Of a DNA stretch of 64,000 bases, positions 25,077 to 33,720 are shown in pieces. The stretch lies in NCBI RefSeq assembly GCF_900537175.1, contig NZ_LS999835.1:62001-126000 (forward strand), given 5' to 3'. The DNA is from Lentilitoribacter sp. Alg239-R112. GTDB lineage: Bacteria > Pseudomonadota > Alphaproteobacteria > Rhizobiales > Rhizobiaceae. Each line of letters opens with the position of its first letter. Position 1 is the stretch's first letter. The notes below the pieces were generated by a model. It made no database searches and was not told the DNA's origin. It worked only from the letters and a program-made list of their open reading frames with translations. The position numbers and the translations under genes were made by a program.

Positions 25077-26024
25077 ATGGCAAAAGTTGAAATTCTCCAA
25101 ATCGGCCCTTATTCGGAGCGAGATGAAAAAATGCTGCGAGAACACTTCCATGTTCATCGATATTTTGAGGTTGATGACAAAGAAAATTTTATAAAAATGC
25201 ATAGCTCATCAATTAAAGCGATCGCGACACGTGGTGACCTCGGCGCGGATCGTGAATTAATCCATTCATTTCCAAATCTGGAGATTATCAGCGTTTACGG
25301 TGTTGGTTTTGATGCCGTTGATATTGAGGCGGCAAAAGAAAAGAATATCCATGTAACGAACACACCGGATGTTCTGACAAAGGATGTGGCGGATCTAGCC
25401 GTCGCAATGATGTTAGCTCTTGGCCGAAACGTTGCAGGTGCCGAAACCTTCGTAAAATCGGGAGAATGGGCGCGCAAAGGCATGCTCCCTCTTACCCGGC
25501 GTGTTCATGGAAAACGTGTCGGCATTCTAGGTCTGGGGCGAATTGGTTATGAGATCGCGCGTCGGCTTACCGGTTTTGACATGGATATTTCCTACAGCGC
25601 CCGTGCACCGCATAATCTTAAAGAAGATTGGCCGTTTATCGCTAACACCATAGAATTAGCAAAGAACAGCGACATTCTCTTTGTGTCGCTCTCAGCCTCG
25701 GCAGAAACAAAACACATTATCAACAAAGACGTGCTCAATGCGCTTGGACCGGATGGGATGGTAATCAATGTTTCTCGTGCTGCAAATATAGATGAAACTG
25801 CACTTTTGGACGCGCTAGAGGCGGGCACTGTCGGGTCAGCCGCGCTTGATGTGTTTGAAGGTGAACCTCATCTCAACCCACGATTTCTTGAGCTTGATAA
25901 TGTGTTATTACAACCCCACCATGGCTCTGGTACAGTCGAAACACGCGAGGCAATGGGTGACCTTGTTCTTGCAAATCTCATAGCTCAATTTGATGGTAAA
26001 CCACTACTATCTCCGGTTACATAA
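25077..26024 (+). CDS. D-isomer-specific 2-hydroxyacid dehydrogenase (probable 2-ketogluconate/hydroxypyruvate reductase)
   Basis: This is a 315-residue NAD(P)-dependent enzyme. The catalytic domain brackets a Rossmann domain with VGILGLGRIGYEIARRLTGF near residue 148. The catalytic arginine lies in INVSRAANIDE, the glutamate in DVFEGEPHLNPRF, and the histidine in LQPHHGSGTVETRE. In the gluconate context the likely reaction is reduction of 2-keto-D-gluconate to gluconate, with hydroxypyruvate or glyoxylate as alternatives. It is followed after 9 bp by idnD on the same strand and is controlled from operator 2. Confidence 0.87.
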   Translation: MAKVEILQIGPYSERDEKMLREHFHVHRYFEVDDKENFIKMHSSSIKAIATRGDLGADRELIHSFPNLEIISVYGVGFDAVDIEAAKEKNIHVTNTPDVLTKDVADLAVAMMLALGRNVAGAETFVKSGEWARKGMLPLTRRVHGKRVGILGLGRIGYEIARRLTGFDMDISYSARAPHNLKEDWPFIANTIELAKNSDILFVSLSASAETKHIINKDVLNALGPDGMVINVSRAANIDETALLDALEAGTVGSAALDVFEGEPHLNPRFLELDNVLLQPHHGSGTVETREAMGDLVLANLIAQFDGKPLLSPVT

Positions 26025-26033
26025 GGTAATTTT

Positions 26034-27071
26034 ATGCGTTCGATTGTAATTCACAAAGCTAAAGATCTTCGAATTGAAGAGACTCAACTTGATACGCTAA
26101 AGGCAGGTGAAGTTTTAATTCGCATCGCAACAGGCGGTATCTGCGGCTCCGATCTCCATTACTACAATCATGGCGGAATTGGCGATACAATTAAAGTCAA
26201 AGAACCAATGATTCTGGGCCACGAAGTTTCCGGTTACATCGAGGAACTAGGTGAAGGTGTTAGTGGGTTTGCCGTTGGTGACCTTATTGCTCTGTCACCA
26301 TCACGACCCTGCAATAACTGCCAATATTGCGCCGAAGGTTTACAAAATCATTGTGAAAATATGCGGTTTTATGGATCAGCAATGCCGTTCCCACATATTC
26401 AAGGCGCATTCCGGGAGAAGATTGTCGCCAATGCAAACCAATGCGTCAAAGCGAATGGGCTAACTGCTGGAGAAGCTGCGATGGGTGAGCCATTGTCAGT
26501 TTGCCTACATGGTGTCCGTCGCGCTGGAGAAATGTTAGGAAAGAAAGTACTGATCACGGGGTCTGGTCCCATTGGCACATTATGTGTACTGGCAGCGCGT
26601 GCAGCGGGTGCTGCAGAAATTATAGTCACAGATCTCGAAGATGCAGCTCTTGCCTATGCTACAAAAGTTGGCGCAGATAAAGTTATTAATATGGCCAAAG
26701 CAAGCGCAGACCTTGATCAGTACAAAGCTGGCAAAGGATATTTTGATGTCTTGTTTGAATGCTCGGGCGCAGCTCCGGCTCTCGCTGCTGGAATTTCGAC
26801 CATGCGTCCTCGTGGCGTGGTGATGCAACTCGGCCTTGGCGGGGATATGACAGTTCCAATGCAGGCACTTACTGCCAAAGAGCTAGATTTACGCGGCTCA
26901 TTCCGTTTTCATGAGGAATTTGAAATTGCTGTTCGCCTTATGCAGCAAAAACAAATTGATGTACGTCCTTTAATTTCCCACACAGTGAAACTGGATGACG
27001 CCATCAAAGGTTTTGAAATCGCCGGAGACCGCACCCAAGCAATGAAGGCCCAAATAGAGTTCTCCACTTAA
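26034..27071 (+). CDS. idnD: L-idonate 5-dehydrogenase (zinc alcohol dehydrogenase family)
   Basis: This 345-residue enzyme oxidises L-idonate to 5-keto-D-gluconate, the substrate of IdnO. Catalytic zinc ligands lie in GGICGSDLHYYNHGG and in GHEVSGYIEELGEG. The structural zinc site is CNNCQYCAEGLQNHC (four cysteines). The cofactor fold is VLITGSGPIGTLCVLAARAA. The DLHYYNHGGIGD segment and the CENMRFYGSAMPFPHIQG run are typical of idonate/sorbitol-type dehydrogenases. Together with idnO and gntK it completes a route from idonate to 6-phosphogluconate. Confidence 0.88.
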   Translation: MRSIVIHKAKDLRIEETQLDTLKAGEVLIRIATGGICGSDLHYYNHGGIGDTIKVKEPMILGHEVSGYIEELGEGVSGFAVGDLIALSPSRPCNNCQYCAEGLQNHCENMRFYGSAMPFPHIQGAFREKIVANANQCVKANGLTAGEAAMGEPLSVCLHGVRRAGEMLGKKVLITGSGPIGTLCVLAARAAGAAEIIVTDLEDAALAYATKVGADKVINMAKASADLDQYKAGKGYFDVLFECSGAAPALAAGISTMRPRGVVMQLGLGGDMTVPMQALTAKELDLRGSFRFHEEFEIAVRLMQQKQIDVRPLISHTVKLDDAIKGFEIAGDRTQAMKAQIEFST

Positions 27072-27090
27072 CCAAGTGGAGACAAGCTCT

Positions 27091-27513
27091 TTAGCTGAAA
27101 TCTACCTGTGCGCCGACAGCCTCAAGCGCCGCGAGTGCAACCTCAATATCTTGTTCGCCAGAACCTGATCCCACTCCGATACCACCCACACAAACACCAT
27201 CTTTGATGATAGGTAAGCCGCCTGCTAAGCCAGTAACATTACCAGATGTTGCTGCGGAGATTGCAGGCCTTACAGCTTCTGGGACATTTGAACTTGGTCC
27301 ACGAATGGATGCCGCCGTTAATGCTTTCGACAGGGCACTTTTGCGACTTAAGAACTTTGCGCCAGTCATTCTGATTTCGCCAAGAAGCTCGCCGCTTGCA
27401 TCAACAATGACGACACATTGCGGCTGATCCAGAGCTTCTGCTTTCTTAACAGCAGCCTGAAGCATTGCCAAAGTTGCGCTGTGAGTTAGGATGAGATTTG
27501 TTTTAAAATTCAT
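27091..27513 (-). CDS. GlcG/HbpS-family protein
   Basis: This is a 140-residue protein of the GlcG/HbpS (DUF336) family. ATG 27513 gives the family-length protein; a frame opening at 27651 would cross the divergent promoter and operator 3. Conserved features are VVIVDASGELLGEIRM, SRKSALSKALTAAS and the glycine-rich AGGLPIIKDGVCVGGIGVGS. Family members bind haem (HbpS) or are encoded in glycolate/glycerol operons with unclear role. It is divergent from the gluconolactonase gene with a shared operator, so it probably belongs to the sugar-acid regulon. Its molecular function is not established. Confidence 0.8.
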   Translation of the reverse strand: MNFKTNLILTHSATLAMLQAAVKKAEALDQPQCVVIVDASGELLGEIRMTGAKFLSRKSALSKALTAASIRGPSSNVPEAVRPAISAATSGNVTGLAGGLPIIKDGVCVGGIGVGSGSGEQDIEVALAALEAVGAQVDFS

Positions 27514-27545
27514 GTGGGTTTTCCACTTGTTGTTTACAAAATATA

Positions 27546-27559
27546 TGTTATCGATAACA
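27546..27559. promoter_or_regulatory. GntR/LacI-type operator 3 (TGTTATCGATAACA)
   Basis: This perfect palindrome, identical to operator 2, lies between the divergent GlcG-like gene (start 27513) and the gluconolactonase gene (start 27583). It ends 23 bp before the latter, where a bound repressor would block transcription. Confidence 0.8.
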
Positions 27560-27582
27560 AAAATTGATGCGGAGATAAATAG

Positions 27583-28482
27583 ATGTCGTTCTATGAAGCA
27601 GCGGATCCACTCTTTTCTACCTATGTGCTGGGAAATGCGCCTGTTAAACAATTAGCAACTGGTTTTGACTGGGTAGAAGGCCCTGTCTGGTTCGGAGATG
27701 CAAATTGCCTTCTGTTCTCTGACATTCCAAATAATCGAATCATGAGATGGACCCCGGGTGATGGTATTTCTATCTATCGCGAACCATCAAACTACACCAA
27801 TGGCCATACGCGGGATCTGCAAGGGCGGCTCGTTTCGTGTGAACATGGCACACGTAGAGTGACGCGAACCGAGCATGATGGATCAATCACCATTATTGCC
27901 GACAGTTTCGAAGGGAAACCTCTAAACTCGCCAAATGATGTTATCGTAAAATCAGATGGTTCAATTTGGTTCTCCGATCCGCATTATGGCATCATGACCA
28001 ATTATGAAGGCTTCAAGTCCAAACAAGAACTTCCGTGTCAGGTTTATCGGATTAATCCCGATATCAAAGAGATTTCGGCTGTTGTTACCGATCTTGACTG
28101 TCCCAACGGGCTCGCCTTTTCTCATGATGAGACGAAATTATATGTGGCTGACACGGGAAAGATATTTGACGAGAATGCCAATCGCCTTATTCGCTGTTAT
28201 GCCGTTGAGGGAAACAATGTCGATGACGGCACAGACTTTCATACAGTAGCGCCTGGGTGTGCCGATGGTTTCCGGCTAGATGAAGACGGAAATGTATGGA
28301 CATCTGCCGGAGATGGCGTGCATTGCATCAGCCCGACTGGTAAATTTCTGGGTAAAATCCTTGTTCCTGAAACTGTCTCGAACATATGTTTTGGTGGTAG
28401 AGCAAAGCATCAATTGTTCATCACAGCGACAACCAGCCTCTACACCATTACTTTAAACAGAAGCGGTATTCAGAAACCCTAG
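27583..28482 (+). CDS. SMP-30/gluconolactonase family lactonase
   Basis: This 299-residue six-bladed beta-propeller enzyme hydrolyses aldonolactones to the free acids using one divalent metal. Metal and substrate residues typical of the family are visible: the glutamate in FDWVEGPVWFGD, the asparagine in NSPNDVIVKSDG, and later CPNGLAFSHDETKLYVAD. There is no signal peptide, so action is cytoplasmic. It would feed gluconate into the GntK step. It is controlled from operator 3 and ends 11 bp before the convergent second LacI gene. Confidence 0.88.
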   Translation: MSFYEAADPLFSTYVLGNAPVKQLATGFDWVEGPVWFGDANCLLFSDIPNNRIMRWTPGDGISIYREPSNYTNGHTRDLQGRLVSCEHGTRRVTRTEHDGSITIIADSFEGKPLNSPNDVIVKSDGSIWFSDPHYGIMTNYEGFKSKQELPCQVYRINPDIKEISAVVTDLDCPNGLAFSHDETKLYVADTGKIFDENANRLIRCYAVEGNNVDDGTDFHTVAPGCADGFRLDEDGNVWTSAGDGVHCISPTGKFLGKILVPETVSNICFGGRAKHQLFITATTSLYTITLNRSGIQKP

Positions 28483-28493
28483 ATTGCACCTAG

Positions 28494-29513
28494 TTAAACA
28501 GTTTCACCAGGAATAAGGCGCGTTTCAACAACGGTTACGTCTTTTGTCGGCTCATTCCGAATTCGGGCAACAAGCGCCTCGGCTGCCGCCTTTCCTAAAG
28601 TCTGGGTTGCCACTGTTGTGGTCGTCAGTTTACGTGGGAGTACAGAGGTAACCTCCATCCCGCCCCAACCGGCAATCGCGATATCGGCAGGAACATCTAT
28701 GCCAAGTTTTTGACAATAGAATAGGCCACCTACAGCCATCGTATCATCTTGATAATAAATAGCATCGATGTCACTTGTGCGGCTAAGTACATTTTCGGTT
28801 CCGTAATAACCTGAATAAAAACCTGCATGATCGACCAAAATCTCTTTGGATACCAAACCAAGCGACATATCACTTAATGCTGCCTCAAACCCATCAAGTC
28901 TCGTCTCATTGGTACCACCCTCATTTCGATTAGCCCCAACGTAGGCGATTTTCTGATAGCCTTTAGACAGCATATATCTAGCCATCTCGTGCCCGCAATC
29001 GAAATGATTGAAACCCACGGAAACATCTAATGGGCTGGTATTTAAGTTCCAAATCTCAACAATTGGTATAGCTTGTGCTTTTAAAATATCGAGCGTCGCT
29101 GGCGTATGTTTTCGACCGCTCAGAATAACACCTGCCGGGCGCCATGCCAAAATGGCGCGTAACCATTCTTCCTCAGTGTCAGACGATCTCTCGTGCGCAC
29201 CAATCATCGTCTGATAACCGTACTTTAGAAATGTACGATCTATTGAATCCAACACCGGGCCATAAAGGCCACTGGTTAAACTAGGAACGGAAACACCAAT
29301 GAGAGTTGATGTTTCAAATGAGCCAAATGCGGCTGCAATCCGATTAGGCACATAGCCCAAACGATCAACCTGCTGCATAACCTTGTTGCGCGTTTCTTCT
29401 GTGAAACCATCAGCATTTCTTAACACGCGTGAAGCCGTCATCTTGGAAACTCCTGCAGCAGCAGCCACTTCACTTAATGTTGCCCCTCGTTTTCTCGTTG
29501 ATTTTTTTGCCAA
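28494..29513 (-). CDS. LacI-family regulator, GntR-like, second copy
   Basis: This is a 339-residue repressor from a TTG start at 29513. The helix-turn-helix TLSEVAAAAGVSKMTASRVL shares the K/S-M-T-x-S-R recognition-helix core with the regulator at 21705-22721. The effector domain contains IPIVEIWNLNTSPLDVSVGF, again gluconate-repressor-like. It is divergent from the CUT2 importer operon. Operators 4 and 5 lie in the 137-bp gap, operator 4 only 23 bp from its own start, which indicates autoregulation. It likely senses the imported sugar acid (inference). Confidence 0.87.
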   Translation of the reverse strand: MAKKSTRKRGATLSEVAAAAGVSKMTASRVLRNADGFTEETRNKVMQQVDRLGYVPNRIAAAFGSFETSTLIGVSVPSLTSGLYGPVLDSIDRTFLKYGYQTMIGAHERSSDTEEEWLRAILAWRPAGVILSGRKHTPATLDILKAQAIPIVEIWNLNTSPLDVSVGFNHFDCGHEMARYMLSKGYQKIAYVGANRNEGGTNETRLDGFEAALSDMSLGLVSKEILVDHAGFYSGYYGTENVLSRTSDIDAIYYQDDTMAVGGLFYCQKLGIDVPADIAIAGWGGMEVTSVLPRKLTTTTVATQTLGKAAAEALVARIRNEPTKDVTVVETRLIPGETV

Positions 29514-29536
29514 TTTCGCGCCGCTCTAAAAAAGTA

Positions 29537-29550
29537 AGTTATCGGTAACA
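29537..29550. promoter_or_regulatory. GntR/LacI-type operator 4 (AGTTATCGGTAACA)
   Basis: This site matches the island consensus at 13 of 14 positions; the first base is A rather than T. It is next to the start of the second LacI gene and is probably the autoregulatory site. Confidence 0.65.
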
Positions 29551-29593
29551 TTTTGCTTGACTCTGATAATATTTGCAAGACATTATAGGCGTA

Positions 29594-29607
29594 TGTTACC
29601 GGTAACA
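29594..29607. promoter_or_regulatory. GntR/LacI-type operator 5 (TGTTACCGGTAACA)
   Basis: This perfect palindrome lies 43 bp before the importer ATPase start at 29651. Its centre is CCGG rather than the TCGA of operators 2 and 3. With operator 4, 57 bp away centre to centre, it could support looped repression of the importer. Confidence 0.8.
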
Positions 29608-29650
29608 TGCAAATTGAGGTACTGTTAACTGGGTGGTGGAGGAGAATAAA

Positions 29651-31183
29651 ATGCCAAAGTCAGCGCAAAATGGCTTGTTTTTCGATGATATCGTCAAATC
29701 ATTTGGCGGTACGCTTGCACTACGTGGCGTATCATTACATGTTGCTCGCGGTGAAATCGTTGCGCTTTTGGGAGAAAATGGCGCTGGCAAGTCAACACTT
29801 ATCAAGGTTCTTGGCGGTATTCACAATCCAGATTCAGGCCATGTCTCTATTGATGGAACACGCTATACTCACTCTCCTTCACGACTGGATGAACGGCAAG
29901 CGGTAGCATTTATCCACCAAGATTTAGGTTTGGTGGAATGGATGACTGTTGCTGAAAACATGGCTTTAGCACAAGGTTTTGCACGTAGACTTGGTTTAAT
30001 CGATTGGAAGAACGCGGAAGATAATGCAGCACGTGCACTTAGAAAAGTTAATTGTGATTTTGACCCAACAACCCGAGTGTCTGACCTTAGCCGAACAGAA
30101 AAATCACTTGTAGCAATTGCAAGAGCTTTATCTGTTGAATGCGATTTTTTAGTTTTGGATGAACCAACAGCCTCTCTCCCTGCGGACGAAGTGGAACGCT
30201 TGTTCAATGCGCTTCGTCCGTTAAAGGAAGCAGGCGTGGGGATGATATATGTTTCTCATCGCCTTGATGAAGTCTTCAAGATTGCTGATCGCGTTGCTGT
30301 TTTGCGGGATGGAATGATGGTTGGGATGCGTGACATTGCTCATACGAACCCTCCAGAATTGGTTAACCTTATCGTGGGTAAGAAAACCCGGGAGATTGAT
30401 CGTCCAGGGGTTAATCTTGGCGCACCTGTTATTCAAACTCGTGCCTTATGCTCCGGTATTGCCGGCCCGCTTGATATGAAAATCAATCATGGTGAAATCG
30501 TAGGGTTGGTTGGACTACGCGGCGCAGGCCACGAGGAAATTGGGCGCAGTTTTTACGGTGCCAGTCCATTTACCGGCGAAATTATTCTTGATGGAGAGAA
30601 GCCCGATCTAAGCACACCAAGAGCGGCAATGAAATCAGGGGTCGGTCTTGTTGCACGTGATCGTGTTGTTGAATCTATCGCACCAAGTCTAACCATTCGC
30701 GAGAATGCTTATTTGAACCCTGAAGCTACCGGACGCGGGTTATTCTCATTCATGTCGTCAAAGACCGAAGACAGTAAAGCATATGAATTGGGGCATGATT
30801 TAGGACTTAGCCCAAATGATCCAACACTCGCGATTGAAGCCTTATCGGGCGGAAACCAACAAAAGGTTATTGTCGGGCGCTGGTTAGCGACTAACCGCAA
30901 ATTATTGATTGCAGAGGACCCTACAGCTGGTGTTGATGTGGGCGCAAAAGCTGAAATCTATGCATTGTTGTTTGAAGCACTATCCACTGGAATGGGCGTG
31001 ATCGTGGTTTCTACGGATTTTGAAGAAGTCGCCGCGATTTGTCATCGCGCTATTGTCTTTAGTCGGGGACAGGTCGTCGAAGAACTTTCCGGCGTTAGCC
31101 TTTCGACCGAAACACTTATTCAAGCAGCTTCCGCTGGGGACGTTGCTCAAAATTCACCCGAACTTGAAGCGGGTAGGAGTTAG
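29651..31183 (+). CDS. Sugar ABC transporter ATP-binding protein, double-domain (CUT2, RbsA/MglA-like)
   Basis: This 510-residue ATPase has two fused nucleotide-binding domains. The first has Walker A GENGAGKSTLIKVLGG and Walker B FLVLDEPTASLP. Its signature position reads DLSRTEKSLVAIARA rather than LSGG. The second has a degenerate Walker A (GLRGAGHEEIG), a good signature (ALSGGNQQKVIVGRWL) and ADPT-type Walker B (LIAEDPTAGVDVG), the normal asymmetry for this class. ATG 29651 follows GGAGGAGAATAAA; a GTG at 29633 is less likely. It is the first gene of the ATPase-permease-binding protein operon controlled by operator 5. Confidence 0.9.
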   Translation: MPKSAQNGLFFDDIVKSFGGTLALRGVSLHVARGEIVALLGENGAGKSTLIKVLGGIHNPDSGHVSIDGTRYTHSPSRLDERQAVAFIHQDLGLVEWMTVAENMALAQGFARRLGLIDWKNAEDNAARALRKVNCDFDPTTRVSDLSRTEKSLVAIARALSVECDFLVLDEPTASLPADEVERLFNALRPLKEAGVGMIYVSHRLDEVFKIADRVAVLRDGMMVGMRDIAHTNPPELVNLIVGKKTREIDRPGVNLGAPVIQTRALCSGIAGPLDMKINHGEIVGLVGLRGAGHEEIGRSFYGASPFTGEIILDGEKPDLSTPRAAMKSGVGLVARDRVVESIAPSLTIRENAYLNPEATGRGLFSFMSSKTEDSKAYELGHDLGLSPNDPTLAIEALSGGNQQKVIVGRWLATNRKLLIAEDPTAGVDVGAKAEIYALLFEALSTGMGVIVVSTDFEEVAAICHRAIVFSRGQVVEELSGVSLSTETLIQAASAGDVAQNSPELEAGRS

Positions 31184-31185
31184 TT

Positions 31186-32208
31186 ATGCAATCTATTGAA
31201 TCTGGCGCTCTTGAGCCAACAAAAGCAGAAGTAAAGGGTTTGAGTTTCGGAGAAAAACTAGTCCGCTATATACCAGTTTATGGTCTGTTAATCCTTACCA
31301 TCTCTCTGATAATTCTTTTCTCCATCATGTTGCCGGATACTTTTCCGACGATGCTGAATCTTCGCGCTATTTTATCTGACAAAGCCATTATTGCACTACT
31401 TAGCCTTGCTGCAATGATCCCCATGGCCGCGGGGCGTATTGATTTAACGGTTGGATATGGAATTGTGCTTTGGCATATTCTAGCGATCTCACTTCAAACA
31501 CTTTACGGAGTTCCCTGGCCTGCTGCTGTATTGATTGTCATCATACTTGGCGCATTGGTTGGTTTTCTAAATGGTGTTTTGGTTGAGGTTGCAAAAATTG
31601 ACTCTTTCATCGCAACATTGGGAACAGGCACTGTACTTTATGCATTAGCTTTATGGCACACTGGTGGCCGTCAGGTTGTAGGCGCTTTACCCGATGGGTT
31701 TTATTCCATCAGCGGTACATTCATCTTTGGCTTACCGATCACCGCATATTACGTATTTGTCATTACGATAGCGCTCTGGCTTGTGCTTGAATATACACCC
31801 ATGGGCCGATATCTTTATGCGATTGGCGCAAATCAAAAAGCTGCCGAACTCAATGGCATTCCAACACGAAAATTTGTTGTTGGCACCTTCGTAGCATCAG
31901 GGATCATGACGGCTCTGGCAGGCGTTATCCTTGCGGCAAAACTAAGAATTGGTCAGGCAAGTGTTGGCCTCGAATATTTACTCCCCGCTCTTGTAGGCGC
32001 TTTCTTAGGATCAACAACAATAAAACCCGGCCGCGTAAATGTGTGGGGCACCATTATTGGTGTATCCATTCTTGCTGTGGGCATTTCAGGAATTCAGCAA
32101 TTTGGCGGCTCGTTCTGGGTTGAGCCGATGTTTAATGGCGCAACATTATTGATCGCCATTGGAATTGCTGGCTATGCGCAAAGACGAAAGGGCGCAGTCA
32201 AAAAATAA
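31186..32208 (+). CDS. Sugar ABC transporter permease (CUT2, RbsC-like)
   Basis: This is a 340-residue inner-membrane permease with about eight to ten hydrophobic segments (for example IPVYGLLILTISLIILFSIM). Family motifs include AAGRIDLTVGYGIVLWHILA near residue 80 and the GVLVEVAKIDSFIATLGTGT segment. ANQKAAELNGIPTRKFV is the RbsC-type cytoplasmic coupling loop. It begins two bases after the ATPase stop. As usual for CUT2 systems a single permease gene suffices (homodimer). Confidence 0.9.
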   Translation: MQSIESGALEPTKAEVKGLSFGEKLVRYIPVYGLLILTISLIILFSIMLPDTFPTMLNLRAILSDKAIIALLSLAAMIPMAAGRIDLTVGYGIVLWHILAISLQTLYGVPWPAAVLIVIILGALVGFLNGVLVEVAKIDSFIATLGTGTVLYALALWHTGGRQVVGALPDGFYSISGTFIFGLPITAYYVFVITIALWLVLEYTPMGRYLYAIGANQKAAELNGIPTRKFVVGTFVASGIMTALAGVILAAKLRIGQASVGLEYLLPALVGAFLGSTTIKPGRVNVWGTIIGVSILAVGISGIQQFGGSFWVEPMFNGATLLIAIGIAGYAQRRKGAVKK

Positions 32209-32239
32209 TTAAACTTCATCAGCAACTATGGAGGTAACC

Positions 32240-33295
32240 ATGCTGAAACGTACATTTATGAAAGTCCTGCTAGCAGGCACAATTATTGCAGGTTCAAGCT
32301 TTTCGGCTGCGAACGCTCAGATGGCGAAATGGGATGGCCCGACCACCGGACCAAAAGCAGCAGATAGTAAGACAATTGTTGTTCTGGCTGGCGATCTAAA
32401 AAACGGTGGCATCTTGGGTGTTACCAATGGCGTTGAAGAAGCTGCCGAAAAAATTGGTTGGAACGTACGCGTAATTGATGGCGCTGGTTCAATTTCAGGC
32501 CGTACTGCTGCATTTGGACAAGCGATGGCATTGCAACCCGCAGGTATTGTTATCAACGGTTTTGATGCTGTTGAACAACAAGCTGCGCTTGAAACCGTTG
32601 CAGCCGCCAAAATCCCTATGGTATCTTGGCACTCAGGTCCAAAAATTGGCTGCGATGCACCGGGCGGCATCTTCGCAAATGTATCAACGGATGCCATGAC
32701 TGTTTCTGAAACGGCCGCTGAATGGGCAGTTGAAGATGCTGGCGGTAAGCCTGCCGTTGTTATCTTCACAGATTCAACCTACCAGATTGCAATTGATAAA
32801 GCAGATCGCATTAAAGAAACCATTGAGAAAATGGGTGGCACCGTTCTTGAGTATGTAGATACGCCTATTGCCGATACATCTGCTCGAATGGGCCCTCTGA
32901 CAACGTCATTATTGCAGAAATACGGTGCAAAATGGACGCATGCCCTGGCTATTAATGACTTATATTTTGACTTTATGGGCCCTGCACTTGCCGCAGCTGG
33001 TATTGCTGGGGATGGGGCACCTAAAGCAGGCTCGGCAGGCGATGGTTCTGAGGCAGCTTTTCAGCGCATTCGCACAAATCAGTATCAAGCGATCACCGTA
33101 GCCGAGCCTTTAAATTTACAAGGTTGGCAGCTCGTGGATGAGTTGAACCGTGCAATCCAGGGTGAAGCGTGTTCTGGTTACATAACTTCACCTGCACTTG
33201 TTACGGAAGAAGGCCTTAAGGCTATGGGTGATAGCAATCAATTTGACCCCCAGTCGCCATACCGTGAAGCATACGCAAAAATCTGGGGCAAATAG
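32240..33295 (+). CDS. Sugar ABC transporter periplasmic binding protein (CUT2, RbsB-like)
   Basis: This is a 351-residue secreted protein. ATG 32240 has GGAGGT six bases upstream; the ATG at 32228 overlaps that site. The signal peptide MLKRTFMKVLLAGTIIAGSS ends near SAANAQ. The mature part shows the peripla_BP_4 pattern (ALQPAGIVINGFDAVEQQAA, IPMVSWHSGP). It lies in the gluconate/idonate regulon and may bind an aldonic acid or lactone, but specificity is not readable. It is the last gene of the operon, followed by a strong terminator. Confidence 0.9.
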   Translation: MLKRTFMKVLLAGTIIAGSSFSAANAQMAKWDGPTTGPKAADSKTIVVLAGDLKNGGILGVTNGVEEAAEKIGWNVRVIDGAGSISGRTAAFGQAMALQPAGIVINGFDAVEQQAALETVAAAKIPMVSWHSGPKIGCDAPGGIFANVSTDAMTVSETAAEWAVEDAGGKPAVVIFTDSTYQIAIDKADRIKETIEKMGGTVLEYVDTPIADTSARMGPLTTSLLQKYGAKWTHALAINDLYFDFMGPALAAAGIAGDGAPKAGSAGDGSEAAFQRIRTNQYQAITVAEPLNLQGWQLVDELNRAIQGEACSGYITSPALVTEEGLKAMGDSNQFDPQSPYREAYAKIWGK

Positions 33296-33311
33296 GCCAT
33301 CTAAGCGTTAC

Positions 33312-33340
33312 AAAAGGCGGCCAAGTTGGCCGCCTTTTTA
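33312..33340 (+). terminator. Rho-independent terminator of the CUT2 importer operon
   Basis: The stem AAGGCGGCCA / TGGCCGCCTT has a 3-nt loop followed by TTT, beginning 17 bp after the binding-protein stop. Confidence 0.85.
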
Positions 33341-33489
33341 TGTGTAATAAATGATATTGCATTCAGTTTCTAACTGCATTTCCATCTCCCCATTAATCAG
33401 AACAGATCTGAAATCCCCAAACTTGCGAATTATAACTTGCTCAATCAAAGCGATTCTGCAAAAACAACAGAGATGGTTTTTGAAAGCTA

Positions 33490-33665
33490 GACAGCGGACG
33501 AAAATAAAAGGGAACATAGCAAGGCGTATCCAAAAGGAACCTAATCTATGGCTGCCCCCGCAACTGTATGTGGTTGTTAATCTCGTTATACCACTGGCCA
33601 ACTTGGCTGGGAAGGTGAGAAAAACATGAAACCATGAGCCAGGAGACCTGCCATCAGCAACCGGC
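33490..33665 (+). ncRNA. Cobalamin (B12) riboswitch
   Basis: The leader carries the conserved elements in order: AAAGGGAAC near 33508, CTGCCCCCGCAACTGTA near 33552, CCACTGG near 33591, CTGGGAAGG near 33607, and the B12-box-like GCCAGGAGACCTGCC at 33638-33652. It lies directly upstream of the CbiM-like gene, starting about 60 bp before its ATG. High cobalamin should switch the cobalt permease off. Exact ends are approximate. Confidence 0.9.
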
Positions 33666-33720
33666 CGAACCGGCCAAAACTTAAACTCGCGCACGGTGGG
33701 TGCGAACAAGGAGTAATATA

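Noticed and set aside
25170..25176. Apparent continuation of a second reading frame (24970-25194) across the idnO/2-hydroxyacid dehydrogenase gap
   Set aside because: It overlaps the divergent promoter and the real gene start, with no family-like sequence.
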